A stretch of 64,000 bases of DNA from Halieaceae bacterium UBA4452. GTDB taxonomy: Bacteria > Pseudomonadota > Gammaproteobacteria > Pseudomonadales > Halieaceae. Location: NCBI GenBank assembly GCA_002389505.1, contig DGPA01000041.1, positions 15,703 through 79,702 on the forward strand, written 5' to 3'. The position numbers were made by a program, and so were the translations under genes. Positions 35,936 to 45,908 of this stretch are shown one piece after another. Positions within the stretch are counted from its first letter, which is position 1. Each line of letters starts with the position of its first letter. Under the pieces are notes generated by a model that was given only the letters and a program-made list of their open reading frames with translations, ran no database searches and was not told the origin of the DNA.

Positions 35936-37575
35936 TAGCTTCCCTCTTGTTTAAAGCTGAGACGAAAGGCGCTCTCATCCGCTGGGGTTCGGTGGTAAAA
36001 CAACCCAGCACCATTGATTTCGCACAACTCCTTACACAGATACAATCCCAGACCGCTGCCTTCGGTTGAGGTGGTAAAAAAGGGCTCAAACAACCGTCCA
36101 ATATGGTGTTCAGTGACACCGCGACCAAAGTCGACAATATCCATGTGTACTTGGCCTTGGTGGTCATCGACCGACAGTCGGATAGCCGCCGCGCTTTCGC
36201 CGCTGTCTTGTTTTGAGTGTCGCAGCGCATTGTCCAGTAAATTACTCAGCACGCGTTTTAGGTGATTCGGATCGATGTGTACAGACGCTGCTTGTTCAGT
36301 CACATCCAATGTTAGCGCTACGGTCTCAGTTAACTGCTGCTTATATTCCTCAAGGTAACGCGGCAGCCATTCGTTCATAGTGAGTCGCTCCGGGTTGGGC
36401 GCTGCTCGGCGCGAGACTTCGGTAACGTTGTCAATGATGTCGCTGACTCTATCGCTATTGTTAACAAGAATGTCACAGAGGATATTATCCGCTTCATCAA
36501 TGGTGCCGCTTTCAGACATGAGTTGCGCCGCATGCCGAATGGCGGCGAGGGGGTTACGGATTTCATGGGCTATGCTCGCGGTCAGCTTGCTGAGGGAGTT
36601 GAGCTTTATGGACTGAGCGAATTGGGTCACCGGTGTGTAATCTTCAATAAAGATCAAATGACTGGAATCCTGCTGGTCATCGAGTCGTGCAAAACTGGCA
36701 ATCATCACGGGGCCATTGGTGTCGATTCGAAAAGGTTCTTTTCGATGCTGACCGACCTCGCACCACTCATCGTACTGATTGGCCAATTCGGGACTGATCC
36801 GCGAGAGCGTTACATCGATACCCGTGGGTAAATTCAGCAAGCGATTTGCGGCGACGTTAATGGGGCGTAAGGCGCCCTGCTTATCGGTAATAAGTATGCC
36901 GGTATCCATGTGTAGAATGATTTGCTCATTCAGCTGCTGTAATGCAGCGACACGGAATTCTGCCGCTTCAGTCTGTGCCTCTGCTGCTGACAGACGGGAG
37001 GCCATCAATTGCACGAGGAGTGATACCGTAAAGAGCAGGCTGCCCAGTATGCCCGCAGGGAGCAGCGCGCTGACACTAGCTAAACCCTGAGTGACCATCC
37101 AGAAGGCATCCGCGAGAATGGCTAGGACGGCGAGGGCCGCAACCAGCGTGGCTAGAATCCGCGTGGACAGCATGACAGCGGCGGCCGCTACAGTAATGAG
37201 ATAGAGCACTGAGAAGCCATTGAATAGGCCTCCGCTGCCGCTAGCAATGAGCGCAGTGGCAAAGATATCGGCTAGCATTAGGCCAAAAATACCCGCCTCT
37301 GATTGCTGTAATCGATCGCCCCATCGACCCGTCAAGAGTACAGCGCTGGCAAGCAGCGCAGCGCAACCGGCGATAAACAAAGAGCGATCGAACCCGGCGA
37401 GCAAGCCAGTAGTGCTCGGGTTAATGAGGATGGCCAGTAGGCAAAAGGCAACGAGCGCGCGATAAACGTTATACACCACAAATTGTCGAGCGTTGTCTGT
37501 TGGTGTCACAGCTGAGTTGGCTGAGCTTGCACTCAGCCATTGGTCGACTGGCGGTGGGGTGGGTCGTTGGTTCAT
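35935..37575 (-). CDS. pilS: sensor histidine kinase PilS
   Basis: Membrane sensor kinase partner of PilR. The 546-residue protein has about six N-terminal membrane segments (to about residue 190), a PAS-like region, a phosphoacceptor block SIAHEIRNPLAAIRHA (His near 334) and a C-terminal ATPase domain with DNALRHS, DFGRGV and GSGLGLYL. In Pseudomonas PilS monitors pilin levels in the membrane; the same is inferred here. Divergent from nadE. Confidence 0.9.
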   Translation of the reverse strand: MNQRPTPPPVDQWLSASSANSAVTPTDNARQFVVYNVYRALVAFCLLAILINPSTTGLLAGFDRSLFIAGCAALLASAVLLTGRWGDRLQQSEAGIFGLMLADIFATALIASGSGGLFNGFSVLYLITVAAAAVMLSTRILATLVAALAVLAILADAFWMVTQGLASVSALLPAGILGSLLFTVSLLVQLMASRLSAAEAQTEAAEFRVAALQQLNEQIILHMDTGILITDKQGALRPINVAANRLLNLPTGIDVTLSRISPELANQYDEWCEVGQHRKEPFRIDTNGPVMIASFARLDDQQDSSHLIFIEDYTPVTQFAQSIKLNSLSKLTASIAHEIRNPLAAIRHAAQLMSESGTIDEADNILCDILVNNSDRVSDIIDNVTEVSRRAAPNPERLTMNEWLPRYLEEYKQQLTETVALTLDVTEQAASVHIDPNHLKRVLSNLLDNALRHSKQDSGESAAAIRLSVDDHQGQVHMDIVDFGRGVTEHHIGRLFEPFFTTSTEGSGLGLYLCKELCEINGAGLFYHRTPADESAFRLSFKQEGS

Positions 37576-37657
37576 GGGTGAACTATAGCAGTCGGTGAAT
37601 TGTTCAGTCGATTATGCGACAAATGAACGTCGAAGGGTGTTTTGCCCGACGATTTTA

Positions 37658-37686
37658 TTGACAACGTGGGTTACAGATATTGTCAA
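37658..37686. promoter_or_regulatory. inverted repeat in the pilS/nadE divergent region
   Basis: TTGACAA at 37658-37664 and its exact complement TTGTCAA at 37680-37686, 15 bases apart, 40 bases upstream of nadE. TTGACA could also be a -35 box, but no good -10 follows at normal spacing. Confidence 0.35.
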
Positions 37687-37726
37687 GGCCGTTAAACTGC
37701 AGCAGCCGAATGACTAGGAATCATCG

Positions 37727-39343
37727 ATGAAGCTGTGCATGGGACAAATTAACACCTTAGTCGGTGACTGGCGGGGTAACGCTGATAAAATTATCTCGGT
37801 GTGTCACGACGCTGCGCTGCATTCACCTCGAGCGGTCGTAGTCTTTCCTGAGTTGACCCTGAGTGGTTATCCGCCTGAAGATTTGTTATTGCGTCCAGCC
37901 GTAGCGGAACAGGCTGAGGCTATGCTCGAGCGTTTGTGCGCGGAGTTACCCGCTCATCTGTGGGTCATCGTGGGCTACCCCAAAAAGACCGCCCGTGGAC
38001 TGTTCAATGCGGCGGGTGTTATTCACGATGGCGCGGTTGTGGCCGAGTATTTCAAGCAGTTCCTGCCCAACTACCAAGTATTTGATGAGAAGCGTTATTT
38101 TACCCCTGGAGATGAGCCGTGTGTGGTTGATGTCGATGGCGTGTTACTGGGCATCACCATTTGTGAGGATATCTGGAACCCTGAACCCGCCGCGAAGGCT
38201 AAGCGGGCGGGGGCGAGTTGTTTAATCAACTTGAACGCCTCACCTTTCCATCGAGGTAAGCGCCGTGAGCGCTGGGATTTGTTGGCTGAGCGCGCACTGG
38301 CCAATGATTTTCCTATTGTTTATGTTAACCAAGTGGGCGCACAGGATGAGCTTGTTTTCGATGGCGGCTCTTTCGCTGTCAACCCCAATGGAGAGTTAGC
38401 TGCCGCAGCGCCCGATTTTGAGGAGGGCTCATGGTGGCTGACCTTGACCACTCAGGCGGGTGTGCACATTATTGAAGGCCCTCAAGCGCAGCCCCTCGAC
38501 GAGCTGGCAGCGATTTGGCAAGCCTTGGTTGTTGGTGTGCGCGATTACGTCAATAAAAACAACTTTCCCGGCGTGGTACTGGGGTTAAGCGGCGGCATTG
38601 ACTCAGCCGTCACGCTGGCCATTGCGGTTGATGCCCTGGGAGCCCAGCGCGTTCATGCGCTTATGATGCCTTTTCGTTACACAGCATCCATGTCTATTGA
38701 GGATGCAGAGGCTGAGGCGACCGCACTCGATATTGCTTATCGGTCGATTTCCATTGAGCCCCTTTATGAGAGCTTCATGGCTTCGTTGGCAGATGAGTTT
38801 GCAGGATTGTCTGCAAATATCACCGAGGAAAATTTGCAGGCCCGCTGTCGCGGGGTATTGTTGATGTCTATATCCAATAAAAAAAATCTCCTTGTTCTCA
38901 CGACCGGTAATAAGAGTGAGTTGGCGGTGGGCTATTCAACACTCTATGGGGATATGGCGGGGGGCTTTGATGCGCTCAAAGACTGTCCCAAAATGCTGGT
39001 CTATGCCTTGGCGCGCTACCGCAACACGGTGGGACAGTGCATCCCTGAGCGCGTGATTACTCGACCACCATCGGCTGAGCTGGCGCCAAATCAGGAGGAT
39101 CAAGACAGCCTTCCACCCTACGAAGTACTCGATGCCATCATTGAGTGGTACGTGGAGCGAGATGCGAGCCCCGCCGATATCATCAGCCAAGGCTTTCAAC
39201 CCGAGGATGTCCATCGTGTCATTCGCTTGATTGATTTAAACGAGTACAAACGCCGACAGGCGCCGGTCGGAGTGCGTATTACCCAGCGAGGCTTTGGCCG
39301 CGATCGACGCTACCCTATTACTTGGGCTTGGCGAAACAGTTGA
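37727..39343 (+). CDS. nadE: glutamine-dependent NAD+ synthetase
   Basis: Amidates deamido-NAD to NAD using ammonia from glutamine. The 538-residue protein has an N-terminal nitrilase-type amidase domain (Glu in VVVFPELTLSGYPPEDLLLR (cut to FPELTLSGYP), Lys in FKQFLPNYQVFDEKRYF, Cys in TICEDIWNP) and a C-terminal synthetase domain with the P-loop LGLSGGIDSAVTLA. The two domains mean free ammonia is not needed. The ATG at 37727 follows an AGGAATC-like site. Confidence 0.94.
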   Translation: MKLCMGQINTLVGDWRGNADKIISVCHDAALHSPRAVVVFPELTLSGYPPEDLLLRPAVAEQAEAMLERLCAELPAHLWVIVGYPKKTARGLFNAAGVIHDGAVVAEYFKQFLPNYQVFDEKRYFTPGDEPCVVDVDGVLLGITICEDIWNPEPAAKAKRAGASCLINLNASPFHRGKRRERWDLLAERALANDFPIVYVNQVGAQDELVFDGGSFAVNPNGELAAAAPDFEEGSWWLTLTTQAGVHIIEGPQAQPLDELAAIWQALVVGVRDYVNKNNFPGVVLGLSGGIDSAVTLAIAVDALGAQRVHALMMPFRYTASMSIEDAEAEATALDIAYRSISIEPLYESFMASLADEFAGLSANITEENLQARCRGVLLMSISNKKNLLVLTTGNKSELAVGYSTLYGDMAGGFDALKDCPKMLVYALARYRNTVGQCIPERVITRPPSAELAPNQEDQDSLPPYEVLDAIIEWYVERDASPADIISQGFQPEDVHRVIRLIDLNEYKRRQAPVGVRITQRGFGRDRRYPITWAWRNS

Positions 39344-39536
39344 GCCTCTCTGCCAGTAATCGGCAGCGTTGGCAAAGCTCACCCGCCGAGTCATGGTTCG
39401 CTGAGGCGGCGTTGCTTTAGGCTCAAGTCGATAGTTTTGGTGCTATGCTCATGCTGACCGGGGCTGAGTATTTAGGCGCTGGGATCTGTCTATTATTACG
39501 GGTACGTCACCGAGCACCAATCCACGAGGGCTGTTT

Positions 39537-40964
39537 ATGCGCTATCAACTCCGACATCGCTTGTTAGTCATACCGACCTTAGCCAGTGCTCTGTGGCTTT
39601 GTCAGCCCGCCGCTGCTGATGACACCGAGTTGCATGATTATGCCGCGCTGGCCGTTGATTTGTTGGATGATGCGATCAGTCGAGAGACTGTAGCTGGTGC
39701 TGGCAATGTGCCCGCCTATGCCGCGTCACTTGAGCAGGTTTTTTTGGCTGCTGGCTTTCCAAAGGAGCACGTAACTGTCATCCCGCATGGCGAAACTGCA
39801 TCGCTGATCGTTCGCTATCTAGGCGACGGCAGTAGCGGACGCAAAGGGATCTTATTGGCTTCACACATGGACGTGGTGCCAGCCGATCCCAAGGATTGGG
39901 AGCGTCATCCCTTTGAGCTACAAGCTGACGAGACCTTTTACTTCGGGCGAGGCGTGCTGGACAACAAGTTCGATGTGTCACTGTTGACCACGCTCTTTGT
40001 CTGGTTGAAAGCCGATGGTTTTATCCCCAACCGTGATCTTATTATTGCCTTCACCGGTGATGAGGAGTCCTACCAAGCGACGGTGGACATGTTAACCCGG
40101 GACCATCGGGCGTTGATCGATGCCGAATTTGCACTGGTCGTTGACGGGGGTGGGGGTGCCCTTGACGATGACGGACGGGGCTTTCAATACCAAGTGGGAT
40201 TCGCAGAAAAAACCTATGCGACTTTCAGTATGACCGCTCGAAATCAAGGCGGACACAGCTCTATGCCTCGACCTGACAATGCCATATTTGATATTGCCCA
40301 TGCTATTCGACGCCTTGAGGCTCACCAATTTGCAGTCGAAAGCAACGAAATTACGCGCACCTATTTTGCTCGCACAGCGCCTTTTCTGGACAACGACGTG
40401 GGCGCCGCCATGGCACGTTTTGCTATCAACCCTCGTGATCCCTCGGCGATAGCGCGCCTCAGTGCGCAGCCTGAGTATGTCGGTACGCTAGGTACTACTT
40501 GCATTCCCACTATGCTCAAGGCGGGTCACGCCGAAAATGCGCTGCCCCGCTCGGCAACCGCAACGGTGAACTGTCGAATTTTTCCGGGCAACAAGGTGGC
40601 AGACGTTATGAGGGAGCTACAGCAGGTAGCCGCTAACCCTGCGCTGGAATGGGCCGTAGTAGGGAAGCCGGTAGCCAGTGATACCTCCCCCTATAACGTC
40701 GAGCTGATGGATGCCGTAGACGCTTCGCTGAGTCAGCTTTACCCTGGGGTTCCGGTCATTCCTAAAATGATATCGGGCACCACTGACGGCGCGTATTTTC
40801 GTGCGGCCGGCATTCCAAGCTACAGTCTGACAGGCATTTTCCTTAATCCCGCCGATAGTTTTGCCCATGGGCTCAACGAGCGGGTACGCAAAGACAGCAT
40901 TGAAGAATCGCTGATCTTTTGGCGCTCCATGATAGCTGAGCTGGCCGCAGGAGAAGGGCTGTAA
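39537..40964 (+). CDS. secreted M20-family metallopeptidase
   Basis: Zinc peptidase or acylase of 475 residues with an N-terminal signal peptide (cleavage probably after QPAAA, about residue 27), so periplasmic. Metal and catalytic blocks: LLASHMDVVPAD (His110, Asp112), GRGVLDNKFD, AFTGDEES with the base and bridging Glu, and a C-terminal His in FLNPADSFAHGLNE. The dimerisation domain lies between. Specificity (dipeptide, N-acyl amino acid or carboxypeptidase) is unclear. It converges with the carboxylesterase, 17 bases away, with no clear terminator. Confidence 0.85.
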   Translation: MRYQLRHRLLVIPTLASALWLCQPAAADDTELHDYAALAVDLLDDAISRETVAGAGNVPAYAASLEQVFLAAGFPKEHVTVIPHGETASLIVRYLGDGSSGRKGILLASHMDVVPADPKDWERHPFELQADETFYFGRGVLDNKFDVSLLTTLFVWLKADGFIPNRDLIIAFTGDEESYQATVDMLTRDHRALIDAEFALVVDGGGGALDDDGRGFQYQVGFAEKTYATFSMTARNQGGHSSMPRPDNAIFDIAHAIRRLEAHQFAVESNEITRTYFARTAPFLDNDVGAAMARFAINPRDPSAIARLSAQPEYVGTLGTTCIPTMLKAGHAENALPRSATATVNCRIFPGNKVADVMRELQQVAANPALEWAVVGKPVASDTSPYNVELMDAVDASLSQLYPGVPVIPKMISGTTDGAYFRAAGIPSYSLTGIFLNPADSFAHGLNERVRKDSIEESLIFWRSMIAELAAGEGL

Positions 40965-40981
40965 GTCCTATGCTAGCAAGG

Positions 40982-42535
40982 TCAGTGGCTTGCCAGTAAG
41001 TTGCACAAAGCGCGATCAGGGTGGGCTGACACGGCAGCGGCTTGATCGAAGATCATGGTGGGCTGCTGGTCGGACCACGCTGGCCACGCCGGGCCTGTGG
41101 CACTGCTAGGTACCTGCTCGGCGATAAACGCTGACCAATAATCGACAATACTCGCGGTCAACGCGGTATCAGCCGGTGCCGATGGCAGCCACGCATCGTG
41201 CCGATCAAAGACATACGGTAGCTCAGCGCCGTGGTAAGCGCCGATGGCTTCAAAGCCGGGCCGGATGCGATCGAATCGATACACCCAAGCACGACCCCCC
41301 GACTGGTGAACAAGGGAAGCCAATCGCAGCGAGGGACATAGGAAGTCGGTGGCCGTACTGAGCTGATTTATTTTCTCTTTGTCACCCTTGAAGGGCTTGA
41401 GATAATCTACCATCCGTTGTCTTTTCTTCGTGGAAAACTGAGCAGTCAGGTAGTTTTCTATTTGATCATGGGGCTCGACGTACATCAGGCTTTCATGGAC
41501 GTTGCTGCCAATAATCATAGTGAGAGGTGGCATGCGCTTTTCGATTGCCAGGGTCTTTAACGTGTCCGGCAGGCTTTCTGGATCTTCGATTGGATCGAAC
41601 TGAAAGTTGGCGTAGACGCTTTGTGACGCCTTCATGAGCGCCTCCGCAGGCACCTGTCGTAGCTGAGTCAGCGTGGCATCGGCTCCCAGAAGCGCCTCAG
41701 CCAGTAGGGTGCCGCGCTGGCTGGCCTCAGCGGGGCTGGGTGTGCCGTCGAGGGGCCATCCGCCACTTTGGTGGATGACGCCGCTCACCCGCCCTTGGCT
41801 CAAAGGCGATATCGCGAGATGTAAGGCATTGGTGGCCCCAGATGACTCCCCGGCAATCGTTATGCGTGTGGGATCACCACCAAATTGAGCGATGTGTTGA
41901 TAGACCCAGTCAAGACTCATGGCCAAGTCATGTAACGCTGGATTCTCAAGGTCCATATCCGGGTGGCTCAGCCAGCCAAAGACCCCCAGTCGGTAGGCGA
42001 CGGTCACGACGATCAGCCCTTTTTTCACCAAGGATTGGCCATGATAGTTGGGCTCGTAGCTCCAACCTCCGGTGTTTGACCCACCATGAATAAATAGCAG
42101 TACAGGCCGAGGTCCCTCGGCCGCTAAGTCGGTCCAAATATTTAAATACAGGCAATCTTCTGAATAGCTTGGCCCAGTCATTGCTGCAGGATTAATACCG
42201 ACTCGCCGCATCATACCGTGATACCACGCCAGTCCACTCCCCGACTGCATGCAGGCAGGCGCAAACGCGCTGGCATCGCGATCACCGGGGCTAAACTGCC
42301 AGGGTTGGGGTCGGTGCCAGCGCCGATCGCCCACCGGCGCTTGCGCATAGGGGATGCCTTGGAATGACGCGACCCCGTTGGCATCTTGCCGGCCGACAAA
42401 GGTAGTGGCCTCTACGGTGATGCGAGGGTCACGGACCTCATCGTTTGCCTGGGCATGCGTGGCAAGCACTAAGGTCAAAGCCACTGACCCAAGCATGGAC
42501 ATTAGTCGTTGGAAGTGATGTCGATCACTACGCAT
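40982..42535 (-). CDS. secreted type-B carboxylesterase
   Basis: Alpha/beta-hydrolase of the carboxylesterase/cholinesterase family, 517 residues. A signal peptide with a basic start (MRSDRHHFQRL) and a hydrophobic core ending at THAQA places it in the periplasm. Blocks: FQGIPYAQAPVGDRR, EDCLYLNIW, oxyanion-hole FIHGGSNTGG, nucleophile Ser231 in GESSGATN, catalytic His in YHGAELPYVF. The start at 42535 follows AAGGAG and overlaps the upstream MDR gene by 34 bases; a second ATG at 42502 would remove the basic region. Last gene of the BCCT-SDR-MDR operon, so its ester substrate may release what the operon imports (inference). Confidence 0.88.
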   Translation of the reverse strand: MRSDRHHFQRLMSMLGSVALTLVLATHAQANDEVRDPRITVEATTFVGRQDANGVASFQGIPYAQAPVGDRRWHRPQPWQFSPGDRDASAFAPACMQSGSGLAWYHGMMRRVGINPAAMTGPSYSEDCLYLNIWTDLAAEGPRPVLLFIHGGSNTGGWSYEPNYHGQSLVKKGLIVVTVAYRLGVFGWLSHPDMDLENPALHDLAMSLDWVYQHIAQFGGDPTRITIAGESSGATNALHLAISPLSQGRVSGVIHQSGGWPLDGTPSPAEASQRGTLLAEALLGADATLTQLRQVPAEALMKASQSVYANFQFDPIEDPESLPDTLKTLAIEKRMPPLTMIIGSNVHESLMYVEPHDQIENYLTAQFSTKKRQRMVDYLKPFKGDKEKINQLSTATDFLCPSLRLASLVHQSGGRAWVYRFDRIRPGFEAIGAYHGAELPYVFDRHDAWLPSAPADTALTASIVDYWSAFIAEQVPSSATGPAWPAWSDQQPTMIFDQAAAVSAHPDRALCNLLASH

Positions 42536-43497
42536 CCTTTTGCCGCTCCTTGCTCGATGATTTCATGGGCTTTAGGCAGGTCTTTAAAGGGTAGAACTGC
42601 CGCTACCCGGTGCTGTAATCCGTCTCGCCGTAGAAGCGCCTGAGTGTCGGCTATGGCCCGCTCTTTGGCGTCTTCAGGCATATCGTAGACAATCACCAAC
42701 CGCAGGGTTAAATCCATGAACATCATGGTCCGGAAGGGCAGGGTGGGTTCAGGTACTTGCGAACTGCCATAGCTGACGATGGTGCCGCCAACCCGAATGC
42801 ACGTGAGCATATCGGGTAAGTTTGCGCCGAACTCGGCATCAATCACTCGATCTATTTTGCTGCCGCCGGTGTGTTCAAGGAGTTGCGTCGCCCAGTCGGG
42901 ATCACGATGATTGACCACGGCGATGGCGCCGGCCTCACGACAGAGTGTGGCATCGGTGTCATTACTCGCGGTAGCTACGATGTTGGCACCAAAATGCTGT
43001 GCCCATTGAATAGCATAAAAACCCACCCGACCCGCGCCGCCGGTCACCAATAGCCACTGACCGTTTACCGGTCCGTCGGCACTGACGCAGCGGTGAGCGG
43101 TGAGTATAGGAATACCAATGCAGGCGCCGACGTTATAACTGACGCTCGCCGGTAACACCGGCGCGCGCTCGGAAGGCAGGCAGACAAATTCAGCAGCGGT
43201 ACCGAAAGCTCGGTTATGCTGTGCTTGATATACAAAAACGCGCTCGCCCATGCGATGACTGGCGATGCCTGAACCTAGAGCGACGATTTCGCCTGCACCA
43301 TCACTGTGGGGGATAATAAAGCCGTCGTTGACTAGATCGGGAAAAGCACCCGCGCGTTTTTTTACATCTGAGGGATTGACGGCACTGCTGTAAAGACGGA
43401 CCAATACCTCGCCCGCTGCGGGCGTTGGTGTGTCGACGTCGCGCCCGGCCAGTACCTGGTCAGCGGGCCCAAAACGGTCAAAACAAAAGGCTTTCAT
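42502..43497 (-). CDS. MDR-family NAD(P)H oxidoreductase (quinone reductase-like)
   Basis: Zinc-independent medium-chain dehydrogenase/reductase of 331 residues. Seen: N-terminal substrate domain with LYSSAVNPSDVKKRAG, HSDGAGEIVALG, and the Rossmann core VTGGAGRVGFYAIQWAQHFG (cut to GGAGRVGFYAIQ). The cysteine/His zinc ligands of alcohol dehydrogenases are absent, so a quinone/enone reductase is likely; the substrate is unknown. The start at 43497 follows GGAG. It lies 80 bases after the SDR gene in the same leftward operon. Confidence 0.85.
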   Translation of the reverse strand: MKAFCFDRFGPADQVLAGRDVDTPTPAAGEVLVRLYSSAVNPSDVKKRAGAFPDLVNDGFIIPHSDGAGEIVALGSGIASHRMGERVFVYQAQHNRAFGTAAEFVCLPSERAPVLPASVSYNVGACIGIPILTAHRCVSADGPVNGQWLLVTGGAGRVGFYAIQWAQHFGANIVATASNDTDATLCREAGAIAVVNHRDPDWATQLLEHTGGSKIDRVIDAEFGANLPDMLTCIRVGGTIVSYGSSQVPEPTLPFRTMMFMDLTLRLVIVYDMPEDAKERAIADTQALLRRDGLQHRVAAVLPFKDLPKAHEIIEQGAAKGCVVIDITSND

Positions 43498-43577
43498 AGG
43501 CTGGCTCCGCTAACCGACGTGACGTGTGTTTGTACCGATGACTGCTGCATGGTGACTATCGACATTGAACTATTTCC

Positions 43578-44366
43578 TCACGGCGCTAGGGTATGGTCAG
43601 CCAGCGTCTCAGTATGGCCGTCTATCGCGATGGCTTGGCCAGAGATATTTCGGCCGGCTTCACTGATTAAAAAACACACCATGGCAGCAATGTCGTCAGT
43701 TTCTACAAAGCGGTTGAGTGAGTTTTGTCCTTCGTAGACTTGGCGCAGTTGCTGTGTCGATATCCCTCGCGCGAGGGCGTCTTGTTGGATGACCCGATCA
43801 ATACGCGGACCATTGACGGCGCCTGGGCAGAGCGCATTGGCGCGAATATTCCAAGCGCCCAGCTCCATCGCCCAGGTTTTTGCTAACCCTATAGCCGCCC
43901 ATTTTGACGCCACGTAGGGCGATCGAAAGGGACAGCCCCCCAGGCCTGCATTTGAAGACATATTGATTATGGCGCCGCTGCGCTGTTGCTTCATTAGCGG
44001 GATCGCTAGCCGGGTAAGATAGAACATACTGTTAAGGTTGATATCAATGGTCTGCTGCCAGTCGGTAACGTTGATGTCCTCTACAGGTCCAATCGGACCC
44101 GCCACTCCGGCGTTATTGACCAACACATCAAGACGGTCAAAGGCTTGCTTAAAGCTGTCGAACGCAGTGTCGATTTGCTGCGAATCAGCAACGTTGCAGA
44201 CTACCGCCGCGCGCTCACCGAACTCTGCGCGAAAGGCGTGAACAGAGGTTTCATTACTGTCCATCGTAAAGACCGAGTAGCCCTCAGCGACTAAAGATCG
44301 AGCCACTGCCAGTCCGATGCCTGAGGCGGCGGCCGATATCAATGCGACGGGTCTAGGATCAGCCAT
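43578..44366 (-). CDS. short-chain dehydrogenase/reductase
   Basis: NAD(P)-dependent SDR of 262 residues. Cofactor motif AAASGIGLAV in place of TGxxxGIG, then LVNNAGVAGPIG, the catalytic Ser in INMSSNAG and YVASK for the Tyr-Lys pair, and a C-terminal GRNISGQAIAIDG. An acidic residue after beta-2 (MDSN) suggests NAD. Substrate unknown; a hydroxy or beta-hydroxy acid is plausible from the transporter next door (inference). It lies 24 bases after the BCCT stop. Confidence 0.87.
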   Translation of the reverse strand: MADPRPVALISAAASGIGLAVARSLVAEGYSVFTMDSNETSVHAFRAEFGERAAVVCNVADSQQIDTAFDSFKQAFDRLDVLVNNAGVAGPIGPVEDINVTDWQQTIDINLNSMFYLTRLAIPLMKQQRSGAIINMSSNAGLGGCPFRSPYVASKWAAIGLAKTWAMELGAWNIRANALCPGAVNGPRIDRVIQQDALARGISTQQLRQVYEGQNSLNRFVETDDIAAMVCFLISEAGRNISGQAIAIDGHTETLADHTLAP

Positions 44367-44390
44367 GGTGGCATGCCAACGCGTTATGCA

Positions 44391-45908
44391 TTAGGGCTTA
44401 CCATCCCTATGGACGAGGGGCACATCAGCATGCAGCGATTTTAGCAGCCCTGTTCCGGCGAGCCAAAACGTCAATACCAGCGGCAATGACACCACGAGAA
44501 CGGCGGTCTGTGCCTCGCGGATACCTCCTGCGAACATCAATCCTATGGGCAATACTGCCACGGCAATCGCCCAAAAAAGTCGATGCCAGCGGGGTGGATC
44601 GTCGTTAGGATGCATGGCTTGGGTAGCGCTTGCGGCGAGCGTATAGGATGCACTGTCATAGGTCGTCGCACAAAAAATGATCGACACCAGGCAAAATAGC
44701 GCGATAACGAGTCCGGACATCGGTAGGGTATTCAAGCCCGCCACCATCGCGGCACTACCGTTGGTGTCGTTCATAATGCCAATGACGTCCAGCTCACCAC
44801 TAAATTGTAAACCTAGGCTGTGATTACCCAATAATAGAAAGAATAGCCAACAACCCAAGGATCCGAGTACTAACATGCCAAAAACGACTTCTCGCATCGA
44901 TCGCCCTCGGGAGATGCGGGTAACGAACAGACCGACAAAGGGGCCGTAAGCAATCCACCAAGCCCAGTAGAACACCGTCCAATCTTCGACAAACCCCGAG
45001 TCACCAAGAGGGTCAGTCCAAAAGGTCATGGCCATAAAATGTTGCAGTAAATGCCCTACCGAGCTGACCGCCATCCGCAGCAAAAACAAGGTGTCACCTG
45101 CGAATAAAATAAACACTAAAAAGACAAAGGCCAAGATGACATTGGCATTACTGAGTCGGCGGATGCCCTTATCGAGCCCGAGCCACACGCTGGTACCAAA
45201 CAACAGCACACAAATAGCGACCACGGCGAGCTCCAAGGCAAAGCTTTCTGGTATGGCGGTCAATCGTGATATTAATGCAGAAATCAGCGGCGTCGAAAAG
45301 CCTAGCGAACTCCCTGCACCGCCAATCAGTGCGACCATGAAAAAACCATCCATACATCGTGCGGGTAAGGAGGTTTCCCCCCCTTTAAACCAGTAGTGCC
45401 CCGCCGTGCTGTACTTAAGTTTTGCTACGCCTCGAACATAGAAAGGGTAGGCAATGGCCAGCGTTGGTAAGCAATAAATCGCCCAGGCAATAATGCCCCA
45501 GTGATGGAGACCATAGGAAGCGGCCCACTGATAGGCATCGTCACTATAAGGCTCTGCTGCGAAGGGGGGCTGTTGTACATAATAGGCCCACTCGATACCA
45601 CTCCAGTACATCAACCCGGCACCGATACCGGCGGCAAACAGCATGGCAAACCAGCTGAGATTAGTGAACTCGGGATCTCCCTCCCCAAGACGGATGTGGC
45701 CGTAGCGGCTGAAGGCAATATACGTCACTGTTAGAAAGGCCGCGGCACCGGTGACGATGTAAAACCAGCCAAAGGTTTGCGCTATCCAAGCGTAGGCAGT
45801 CTGTAAGGCGGCAGCACTGACCGCAGGGAACATCAGCAAGGGAATCGCGAGGGCCAACAATACCGCGAGTGTTAAGGAAAAATTAACTTTGTCGACTTGC
45901 GGTGTCAT
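44391..45908 (-). CDS. BCCT-family transporter (betaine/carnitine/choline type)
   Basis: Inner-membrane sodium- or proton-coupled importer of quaternary ammonium compounds. The 505-residue protein has 12 membrane segments and BCCT blocks: YWSGIEWAYYVQQPPF (aromatic substrate box), SLGFSTPLI, WTVFYWAWWIAYGPFVGLF with RISRGRS. The start at 45908 follows AGGAG by nine bases and gives a normal N-terminus. Heads the leftward operon BCCT-SDR-MDR-carboxylesterase, and is divergent from the PhyH gene. Exact ligand not readable from sequence. Confidence 0.92.
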   Translation of the reverse strand: MTPQVDKVNFSLTLAVLLALAIPLLMFPAVSAAALQTAYAWIAQTFGWFYIVTGAAAFLTVTYIAFSRYGHIRLGEGDPEFTNLSWFAMLFAAGIGAGLMYWSGIEWAYYVQQPPFAAEPYSDDAYQWAASYGLHHWGIIAWAIYCLPTLAIAYPFYVRGVAKLKYSTAGHYWFKGGETSLPARCMDGFFMVALIGGAGSSLGFSTPLISALISRLTAIPESFALELAVVAICVLLFGTSVWLGLDKGIRRLSNANVILAFVFLVFILFAGDTLFLLRMAVSSVGHLLQHFMAMTFWTDPLGDSGFVEDWTVFYWAWWIAYGPFVGLFVTRISRGRSMREVVFGMLVLGSLGCWLFFLLLGNHSLGLQFSGELDVIGIMNDTNGSAAMVAGLNTLPMSGLVIALFCLVSIIFCATTYDSASYTLAASATQAMHPNDDPPRWHRLFWAIAVAVLPIGLMFAGGIREAQTAVLVVSLPLVLTFWLAGTGLLKSLHADVPLVHRDGKP

